Part shown: piece by piece, positions 6,595 to 12,686 of the stretch
Layout: each line of letters starts with the position of its first letter
How positions within the stretch are numbered: the stretch's first letter is position 1
Assembly: GCA_900556625.1 (NCBI GenBank)
Contig: USPQ01000064.1
Location: 1-15,399 of the forward strand
Length of the DNA stretch: 15,399 nt
From: an uncultured Bacteroides sp.
Lineage (GTDB): Bacteria > Bacteroidota > Bacteroidia > Bacteroidales > Bacteroidaceae
Direction of reading: 5' to 3'
Made by a program: the position numbers and the translations under genes
Notes under the pieces: model-generated
What the model was told of the DNA's origin: nothing
The model's input: the letters and a program-made list of their open reading frames with translations, nothing else
The model's database searches: none

Positions 6595-9500
6595 GATTAT
6601 TTTTCTGAACAGTGCTCATATTCCGTATGCGGAAGTGAAGTTGGATGGGAACGTACATTTTATAGGTACGCAAGGTGTCGGTAAGAGTACGCTGCTCCGT
6701 GCCATCCTATTCTTTTACAATGCTGACAAACTAAGACTAGGCATTCCGAAGGAGAAGAAAAGCTTCGATGCTTTTTACTTTCCATACGCCAATTCTTACA
6801 TTATCTATGAAGTGATGCGGGAGAATGGGGCGTATTGTGTGGTAGCTGCCAAATCCCAGGGACGGGTGTTTTTCCGTTTTATTGATGCGCCATTCCAACA
6901 GGACTGGTTCATTGACGAACACAATGTGGTACATTCCGAGTGGGGACGCATCCGCGAACATATCGGTTCGAAGATTCAGATTACTGCACAAGTGACTAGC
7001 TATGAAATGTATCGGGACATTGTTTTCGGTAATAACCGCAAGCATGAAATGATACCCTACCGCAAGTTTGCCATTGTGGAAAGTGCAAAATATCAGAATA
7101 TTCCCCGTACGATACAGAACGTCTTTTTAAATTCCAAACTGGATGCTGATTTTATAAAAGATACCATTATCCGTTCGATGAGTGATGAGGATATTTCTGT
7201 CGATTTGGACTTCTATCGTAGCCAGATAAAGGAATTCGAGCAGGAATACAGGGACGTGATGCTTTGGTTTACAAAGAACAAGAATGGAGAAGTGCCTGTC
7301 CGGAAGATGGCGGAGAAAGTAATGAACGCCTATCGTGACTTGATTTATACTCAAAAGCAGATTGGTGAAGGGCGTGCGGAGCTTAACTTTGCGGAGAAAC
7401 AGGCTTTGCATGAGATTCCGTTAGTGAAGGAAGAACAGGCTAAAGCGGAGACGGAACGTGAACGGTTGCTGCGGCTTATGGGTGAACTGCAACAAAAGTA
7501 CACCTATGAGCGTGATGGCTTGATTAGGGATATAGGTATAATAAACGATTTGCTCAAAAAGATACGTGAGAAACGTCTGCATTACGAGCAGATGCAGATT
7601 GAAGAAATCATCAAACGGGTATCTTGCGAAGAATTACTGATTCAGGAACTTGAACAAGTCCGGAATATGAAATCGGAACTGACAAGAGCTTATGAGGACG
7701 TATTGAGTAAGTACCGATTGCTGTTTGAGAAACTGGAAGCTGATTTCCGTACTTTTGAGAATAGCCAGCAAGCACGGATAAATGCTCGGAATGCGGAGAT
7801 TGCCGGCAAGCAGGAAGAATTGATGCAACAGCTTCGTGTGGAAGAAGAAAAAGTAAGGGTAACGCAAGAAGAGAAAGTGCAGACTGTGGATAATCGTATC
7901 CGGCAGTTGCGCGACGAACAGGCACAGTGTAACCTGAAACTTCAAAAGGTGAAATACGAACATCCCCATCAAAAGGAAATGTCCGATTGTGAAGATGGGA
8001 TTAACGAACTGCGCAAAAAGGACAAGGAACTGGAACTTGGCATCCGTCAGCAGCAAGGAGAAATAAAGCAGTTGAGACAGGAGTGTGAATGGAAAGTGAA
8101 AGAATTGAAATGGGAATTTCAGACAAAGATGGAGACCGTTCGTAAAGAACGGAGCGCGATTGAAGAACAGTTGCAAACATTGGACGCCTTGATTGAGAAA
8201 CGAAAAGGTTCTTTGTGTGAATGGCTGGAGAAGAACAAACCGGATTGGCAGGAGACGATAGGCAAGGTGGCGGATGAGGAACTGGTGTTGTACAACAATG
8301 AACTGCAACCTCAATTAGTGAATAAGGAAGCTACTTTGTTCGGCGTTTCACTCAATCTGACAGCAATCGAGCGTTCTGTCCGCACTCCCGAGGAAATGAA
8401 GCAGGAGCGCGATAGGCAACAAGCAGCCCGGCAACTCTGTACCGACCGTCTCACCCGACTGACGGAAGAAGAGGGGGAAGCTGTTTCTTCTTTGGAGAAG
8501 AAGTATTCGAAGCAAATACATAGTATTTTGGAAGAACAACATCTGATGGAAGCCGAGCGAATGCAGATTCCTGCAAAATTGAAGAATTTGCAGGCTGATT
8601 ACGCCTCATGGAAGACGAAGGAAGAGGAATGGAAAAGAGGATGTACCGAAGAATTACAGGCGCAACTGAATGATATCGGTCATCGTCTTTATGTGGCGGA
8701 AGGCGAGAAGGAGAAGCATTTGGCGGAACGGGAAAAACTGTTGAAAGCTTGCCGGAAAGTGTATAATGATAGCAGGACGGAACTCCGGAAGGAACTGGAG
8801 GAGTTTGTTGCCAGCGTTCAGCAAGAGATAGAGCGGATGAAACAGCAAACTGCGGAGCGGAAAAAGGAATTGAAGCAGGCGCAGGAGAATGAATTGAATG
8901 GAAAGGGTGCTGATACGGTCACTATCCGCAAGTATGATGACAGGCTTGCCGAAATAAATAAAGAATTAGATTATATAGGTAAATCCCGCCCACAAGTTCT
9001 TTTTTATGAAAGAGACAAGGAGGAGCTGTTTGATAAAGAACCTGCTACGCGAAGCAGGAAGAAAGAACTGGATGCGAAGCTAGTTGCATTGGACGAACGT
9101 TTCGCTCTGAAAAAGGAGAAGTTGCAGGTTCAGAAAAAAGGGGCGGACGAGCATCTCGAGCGGATTGGCAAAGAATTGCACTTATTGGAGGACGGGTTGA
9201 ATAAAGTGGATATGTTCCGGAAAGATGAAACTTTTTGTCCGCCTTCTGTGATAGAAATAGGAGAGAAGCCTACCCGGAAAAATTGCGATGTTATTGTGGA
9301 AGAGTTGAAGTCGCTCATCGTATCCACTATCAGAAAAACAGAAGAATTCAAGAAAGCGGTAACGCAGTTCAATGGAAACTTCTCGTCAAAAAACACGTTT
9401 CATTTCCGTACGGAACTGGTTGGAGAACAGGATTACTATGATTTCGCTTCCAATTTGTGCGAGTTTGTGGATAATGATAAGATTTCCGATTATCAGAAAC

Positions 9501-10246
9501 ATATCAGTGAACGATATACGGATATCATCCGTCGGATTTCGAAAGAAGTGGGAGATTTGACACGCAATGAGAGCGAAATACATAAAACGATAAAGGATAT
9601 CAACGACGATTTTGTCAAGCGGAACTTTGCCGGAGTGATAAAGGAAATAGCTCTTCGTCCGCTTCAGAGCAGTGATAAATTGATGCAGCTGTTGTCAGAG
9701 ATAAAGCGGTTTACTGATGAGAATCAGCATAATATGGGAAAAGTGGATTTGTTTTCGCAGGCTTCCCGTGAAGATGTCAACGCAACGGCTGTCCGGTATT
9801 TGTTGTCATTTATGAAGTACTTGCTCGATGAGCCGGGACGGAAGCGGTTAGCGCTTGCCGACACATTTAAGCTGGAGTTTCGTGTGAAAGAGAATGACAA
9901 CGATACGGGATGGGTGGAGAAGATAGCCAATGTAGGTTCCGACGGCACGGATATTTTGGTGAAAGCGATGGTCAATATCATGCTGATAAATGTGTTTAAG
10001 GAAAAGGCGTCCCGTAAGTTTGGTGACTTTAAAATCCATTGTATGATGGATGAAATCGGAAAGCTGCATCCTAATAACGTGAAAGGTATTTTGGACTTTG
10101 CCAATTGCCGGAATATTTTGTTGGTAAACAGTTCTCCCACTACTTACAATGTGGAAGATTATCGTTATACCTATTTATTGAGTAAAGACGGGCGATCAAA
10201 TACACAGGTTGTCCCATTATTAACCTATAATAAGATAGAAAAATGA
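6578..10246 (+). CDS. jetC: Wadjet protein JetC (SMC/MukB-like coiled-coil ATPase)
   Basis: The 1222-residue ATPase is the motor of the Wadjet complex, which in characterised systems extrudes DNA loops and commits small circular plasmids to cleavage. The N-terminal head carries Walker A at 30-38 (GTQGVGKST). Long charged coiled coil runs from about 240 to 920, interrupted near 560-605 by a less helical segment (LYNNELQPQL, TLFGVSLNLTAIE) that I take as the hinge. The C-terminal head has a degenerate signature motif at 1120-1125 (GSDGTD) and Walker B at 1154-1159 (IHCMMDE) with catalytic-type E1159. The frame is open from 6494, but the start at 6578 is preferred: it follows a strong purine run (GAGGAGG), begins with MRYLNKIIFLNS as expected for an SMC-type beta-strand, and overlaps jetB by only 17 bases. 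Its TGA overlaps the jetD ATG. Confidence 0.9.
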   Translation: MRYLNKIIFLNSAHIPYAEVKLDGNVHFIGTQGVGKSTLLRAILFFYNADKLRLGIPKEKKSFDAFYFPYANSYIIYEVMRENGAYCVVAAKSQGRVFFRFIDAPFQQDWFIDEHNVVHSEWGRIREHIGSKIQITAQVTSYEMYRDIVFGNNRKHEMIPYRKFAIVESAKYQNIPRTIQNVFLNSKLDADFIKDTIIRSMSDEDISVDLDFYRSQIKEFEQEYRDVMLWFTKNKNGEVPVRKMAEKVMNAYRDLIYTQKQIGEGRAELNFAEKQALHEIPLVKEEQAKAETERERLLRLMGELQQKYTYERDGLIRDIGIINDLLKKIREKRLHYEQMQIEEIIKRVSCEELLIQELEQVRNMKSELTRAYEDVLSKYRLLFEKLEADFRTFENSQQARINARNAEIAGKQEELMQQLRVEEEKVRVTQEEKVQTVDNRIRQLRDEQAQCNLKLQKVKYEHPHQKEMSDCEDGINELRKKDKELELGIRQQQGEIKQLRQECEWKVKELKWEFQTKMETVRKERSAIEEQLQTLDALIEKRKGSLCEWLEKNKPDWQETIGKVADEELVLYNNELQPQLVNKEATLFGVSLNLTAIERSVRTPEEMKQERDRQQAARQLCTDRLTRLTEEEGEAVSSLEKKYSKQIHSILEEQHLMEAERMQIPAKLKNLQADYASWKTKEEEWKRGCTEELQAQLNDIGHRLYVAEGEKEKHLAEREKLLKACRKVYNDSRTELRKELEEFVASVQQEIERMKQQTAERKKELKQAQENELNGKGADTVTIRKYDDRLAEINKELDYIGKSRPQVLFYERDKEELFDKEPATRSRKKELDAKLVALDERFALKKEKLQVQKKGADEHLERIGKELHLLEDGLNKVDMFRKDETFCPPSVIEIGEKPTRKNCDVIVEELKSLIVSTIRKTEEFKKAVTQFNGNFSSKNTFHFRTELVGEQDYYDFASNLCEFVDNDKISDYQKHISERYTDIIRRISKEVGDLTRNESEIHKTIKDINDDFVKRNFAGVIKEIALRPLQSSDKLMQLLSEIKRFTDENQHNMGKVDLFSQASREDVNATAVRYLLSFMKYLLDEPGRKRLALADTFKLEFRVKENDNDTGWVEKIANVGSDGTDILVKAMVNIMLINVFKEKASRKFGDFKIHCMMDEIGKLHPNNVKGILDFANCRNILLVNSSPTTYNVEDYRYTYLLSKDGRSNTQVVPLLTYNKIEK

Positions 10247-11103
10247 GTGGTAGTATATTTACTGTAGCAATGGCGCGGCAGGTTCTGAAAATGTTGAGTG
10301 GTGATCCCATATCATACGTCAGGTTTGATGGAACATTTGCAAGAGAGTTGCTAAGTGAGGGAGTTATTACGGTTGTCTCACGAGGGAGCAAACGCAGCTT
10401 TCGAATGATTAATCCTGAAGGATGTCGTATCTATATTTCGCAGAATTATACTTTTGGCATGGAATTGGAAGACTGGATCGAGATGAAGAACTGTCCGGAT
10501 GAAGTGTTACGTTCGGAACAAGTGGCGAAGGCGGGGGACTCTAAACTGAGATATACCCGTACGTTCAAAGGTTTTCTTCTCAATTGTTATGAGCCTATAG
10601 AAGCAACTCTTCATGATGAACCATGTGTGCTTTCTCCCTTGCAAGGTACTTCCATCTTCATGCAGGATTACGAATATTTCCGTATTCCTGAAGATGTCGT
10701 AGTAGTGGGTATAGAGAATGGAGAGAATTTCCAGCATATCCGTGCCCAAAAGTATTTGTTTGAAGGAATGAAGGTTCTTTTCGTGTCCCGTTATCCGCAA
10801 TCGAAGGATTTGTGTAACTGGCTAAAGATAATCCCCAATCGCTATATTCATTTCGGAGACATAGATTTGGCTGGCATTTCTATCTTTTTAAATGAATTCT
10901 ATGTAAAATTGGGCAATCGTGCGGAATTTTTCATTCCTGCGGATGTGAAGAAACGCCTCAAGGACGGAAACCGACAGCTTTATGATAATCAGTATTTGCG
11001 TTATAGGGCTATGTTGGTTTCTGACGAACGTTTAAGACCGTTGGTGGCAATGATTCATAAATATGGGAAAGCGTATGAACAAGAAGGATATATAAAGTAT
11101 TAA
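10243..11103 (+). CDS. jetD: Wadjet protein JetD (TopoVI/Spo11-like Toprim nuclease subunit)
   Basis: The 286-residue protein ends in a Toprim fold of the DUF2220 kind. E158 in VVVVGIENGENF and the D206-x-D208 pair in HFGDIDLAGIS are the metal-binding acidic residues. JetD is the subunit that cuts DNA in characterised Wadjet systems. The N-terminal ~100 residues (MARQVLKMLSG, FARELLSEGVITVVSRGSKRSF) look like a winged-helix module. It is roughly 100 residues shorter than the DUF3322-DUF2220 JetD proteins of type I systems as I remember them, so a compact subtype is likely. The ATGA overlap with jetC supports coupled translation. Presence of this gene separates Wadjet from plain MukBEF/MksBEF condensins. 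Confidence 0.88.
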   Translation: MSGSIFTVAMARQVLKMLSGDPISYVRFDGTFARELLSEGVITVVSRGSKRSFRMINPEGCRIYISQNYTFGMELEDWIEMKNCPDEVLRSEQVAKAGDSKLRYTRTFKGFLLNCYEPIEATLHDEPCVLSPLQGTSIFMQDYEYFRIPEDVVVVGIENGENFQHIRAQKYLFEGMKVLFVSRYPQSKDLCNWLKIIPNRYIHFGDIDLAGISIFLNEFYVKLGNRAEFFIPADVKKRLKDGNRQLYDNQYLRYRAMLVSDERLRPLVAMIHKYGKAYEQEGYIKY

Positions 11104-11112
11104 ATTAGTCAT

Positions 11113-11568
11113 ATGATTACACTGGATAATTTTGAGAACTTTGTCCCCTATAAGATATTGATGCGCGGGGAAGAGTATTATGATACAGATGCCGTTTCCG
11201 AACTGGAAGAAACCTCACCCGGTGAATGGACTGCAACTGTAGAGGGAACGGATGATTATAATGTAGAAATATCTATGAACGGAAAGGAAGTAAAATCCTG
11301 GTACTGTGATTGTCCGTATGATGGAGAAATCTGCAAGCATGTCGTGGCAGCACTTCTGGCAATTCGTGATAATAATAAACGAGTAAGTCGTAGTGCATTT
11401 TCAAAAATGAGAATAGTTACAAAGGAAGAAGAGGTTGTACAACCCGATGTGGACATCAAACAATTGCTGTCATTCATTAATCCGCAGGAACTTTCTAAAT
11501 TTATCAGTGAGTATGCCTCAATGAATCCGGAATTTAAAATAGCGCTTTTGAATTATTTTAATAGTTAA
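11113..11568 (+). CDS. Small SWIM zinc-finger protein linked to the Wadjet operon
   Basis: The 151-residue protein has a SWIM-type zinc finger, C65-x-C67-x6-C74-x-H76 (WYCDCPYDGEICKHV), after an N-terminal beta-rich part (about 1-60) typical of the region that precedes SWIM fingers. SWIM domains bind DNA or proteins. The C-terminal 50 residues are a helical tail (DIKQLLSFINPQELSKFISE). It begins nine bases after the jetD stop on the same strand with no promoter between, so it is probably co-transcribed. It is much shorter than most SWIM-family proteins, which continue into a long helical region, so it may be a free-standing accessory subunit or a gene truncated at 11568. It is not one of the four core Wadjet proteins. 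Confidence 0.75.
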   Translation: MITLDNFENFVPYKILMRGEEYYDTDAVSELEETSPGEWTATVEGTDDYNVEISMNGKEVKSWYCDCPYDGEICKHVVAALLAIRDNNKRVSRSAFSKMRIVTKEEEVVQPDVDIKQLLSFINPQELSKFISEYASMNPEFKIALLNYFNS

Positions 11569-11628
11569 GGAATGGTCTCCGGTACCAAAGACTTGTGTAT
11601 ATCAACTTTATTATAAGTTTTTTGTATC

Positions 11629-11663
11629 TTTGTTGCTAGGGTATGGCAAAGTTCGTACCTTTG
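11629..11663 (+). promoter_or_regulatory. Promoter of the decayed nucleotidyltransferase-HEPN gene
   Basis: TTTGTTG (11629-11635) is followed by a 20-base spacer and TACCTTTG (11656-11663), a good match to the Bacteroides -33/-7 consensus. A small inverted repeat CAAAG/CTTTG (11647-11651 and 11659-11663) overlaps the -7 box and could be an operator. The remnant start codon lies 23 bases downstream. No terminator is evident between 11569 and this promoter. Confidence 0.5.
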
Positions 11664-11686
11664 TAAAGTTACAAATAAGAATGATA

Positions 11687-12053
11687 ATGAAAAAGTCTAT
11701 AAAACGTTTACCCAAACGTACACAGGAAAAATTGACAGTCTTGCTGGATTTATAATTGTATTCTGATGGTCTTTACGAACTATCGTCCGAAGAGTCATAA
11801 AATCAAAGAATTTGGTGGGATGGTAAAGCGTTTCTCACAGGAATTGACAACAGTCTTTCCTCAAAATACAGGTTCAGAAAAAGAATGTTTTGATTTGTTA
11901 TGCCGTTCTTATATTGAATCCCGCTATAACAAAGATTTCAGTATCTCACAAGAACAACTAGAATACCTTATTTCCCGTGTAGATATTCTGAAAGATATTA
12001 CTGAACGCTTGTGTAAGGAGAAGATTGCGGAATATGATACAATGACTGAATAA
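11687..12053 (+). pseudogene. Nucleotidyltransferase-HEPN protein gene with a large internal deletion
   Basis: An ATG at 11687 opens a 22-codon frame (MKKSIKRLPKRTQEKLTVLL then DL and TAA at 11753-11755). I recognise this as the N-terminus of Bacteroides proteins that join a MNT-type nucleotidyltransferase to a HEPN domain. Almost immediately, in another frame, the C-terminal half of the HEPN part begins (reading YNCILMVFTNYRPKSHKIKE from about 11751) and runs to 12053. The nucleotidyltransferase core and the first HEPN half are missing, so a deletion joined the two ends near 11748-11754 and shifted the frame. HEPN-MNT pairs are known toxin-antitoxin or antiphage modules; this copy should be inactive. 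The family identity is from memory of typical sequences, not a search. Confidence 0.7.
11766..12053 (+). CDS. Surviving ORF of the HEPN C-terminal fragment
   Basis: This is the 95-residue open frame left of the deleted gene, starting at an internal Met (MVFTNYRPKSHK). It is helical and contains the conserved tail CRSYIESRYNKDFSISQEQL. It lacks the first HEPN helices, and the basic/acidic RNase motif Rx4-6H characteristic of HEPN toxins is not seen, so a functional product is unlikely. It may be called as a hypothetical protein by automatic pipelines. Confidence 0.5.
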   Translation: MVFTNYRPKSHKIKEFGGMVKRFSQELTTVFPQNTGSEKECFDLLCRSYIESRYNKDFSISQEQLEYLISRVDILKDITERLCKEKIAEYDTMTE

Positions 12054-12138
12054 TTGTTCCCTGTGAAATAAGTCGGTGTCACATTTATAACTTGAACTCA
12101 GAATTCAGCTCTCTATGAAATGAAAAAACAAAATATAT

Positions 12139-12240
12139 CTGTCATCTGTCACAGACTATAATCTAACTTGCAGAGTATAAGTGCTTAATGCTGTGACAGC
12201 ACAAGGTGACAGCAGTGTGATAGCAATAATGCTGTCACCT
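12139..12240. repeat. Left 102-bp inverted repeat of the VirE/VapE unit
   Basis: This block is the inverted counterpart of 14772-14873. The outer 16 bases (CTGTCATCTGTCACAG, 12139-12154) match exactly, the central 36 bases differ, and the inner 50 bases (12191-12240) match 41/50 without gaps. Within it CTGTCACAG (12146-12154) faces CTGTGACAG (12191-12199), and AGGTGACAGCA (12204-12214) faces TGCTGTCACCT (12230-12240) across a 15-base loop that itself holds GTGATAGCA. The clustered GTGACAG sites suggest repeated binding of one protein or a structured end. Confidence 0.85.
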
Positions 12241-12243
12241 AAA

Positions 12244-12271
12244 AAACAAAGACAAAATAAAGTCTTTGTTT
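12244..12271. repeat. AT-rich 10-bp hairpin next to the left inverted repeat
   Basis: AAACAAAGAC (12244-12253) and GTCTTTGTTT (12262-12271) pair perfectly around an eight-base loop. Read on the minus strand it is followed by a T run, like a weak intrinsic terminator, but no minus-strand gene ends here. From this hairpin to 12345 I see no other feature. Confidence 0.4.
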
Positions 12272-12345
12272 GAAAATGAATAGTATTAGCCATAAATGGA
12301 TAAGTCGTTCATTTTATTACCCCCGTACTTATGAATTGTGTCCTG

Positions 12346-12495
12346 CCTTGAAACCAACAGTTTCAAGGTGCGAAACTGTTGGTTCTGCGGTTTGAAACTT
12401 TAGTTTATACGCTTGAAACTCTAGTTCCAATTGCTTGAAACCATTGGTTTCTCACCGATGAAACTATAGTTTCCCTTAGCTGGAACTGTAGTTTC
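12346..12495. repeat. Array of seven palindromic iteron-like sites, ~22-bp period
   Basis: Seven imperfect palindromes of the form GAAAC-N4/5-GTTTC occur with their GAAAC boxes at 12350, 12372, 12394, 12415, 12437, 12460 and 12482 (the last is GGAAC). Steps are 22, 22, 21, 22, 23 and 22 bases, about two helical turns, so all sites face the same side of the DNA. Copy 6 is the perfect 14-mer GAAACTATAGTTTC and copy 1 has perfect 9-base arms CCTTGAAAC/GTTTCAAGG. Copies 1 and 2 also form a 13-base inverted repeat with a 7-base spacer (12352-12364 and 12372-12384). The layout fits a replication-origin iteron set or a multi-site operator for the gene downstream. Confidence 0.85.
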
Positions 12496-12604
12496 AAGCA
12501 GAGAAAACTAATTTGTCCCGTAATTAGGTGGTGACAATCCCGTTTCTTTCAGCTAAAGAGATGCTTGATATATCAATAATTCTCTGTATTAAAAACTTGT
12601 TTTC

Positions 12605-12636
12605 TTTGCTGGTTTCGGATATTATGACTAATTTAG
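12605..12636 (+). promoter_or_regulatory. Candidate promoter of the VirE-N/VapE gene
   Basis: TTTG at 12605-12608, a 20-base spacer and TAATTTAG at 12629-12636 match the Bacteroides promoter with one mismatch in the -7 box. It lies inside the N-terminally extended open frame, about 50 bases before the ATG at 12687, and so supports that later start. The iteron array ends 110 bases upstream. Confidence 0.45.
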
Positions 12637-12686
12637 CAGTCTCAACGATCACAAAGACGCTGACAAAACAAATTATTATCAAATTA

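Noticed and set aside
7634..8314. Long minus-strand open frame inside jetC (226 residues)
   Set aside because: It is a mirror of the coiled-coil codons (Phe/Leu/Gln rich), has no recognisable motif and lies opposite a clear gene.
4817..10246. Plain MukBEF/MksBEF condensin or SbcCD
   Set aside because: The coupled Toprim protein downstream and the A-B-C-D order fit Wadjet; there is no SbcD-type phosphoesterase.
12346..12495. CRISPR-like array
   Set aside because: The repeats are short, palindromic and degenerate, the spacing is only about 7 bases between units, and no cas gene is present.
12528..12686. Longer start of the VirE-N/VapE gene at 12528
   Set aside because: The extra 53 residues look like translated intergenic DNA, and a promoter match lies inside them.
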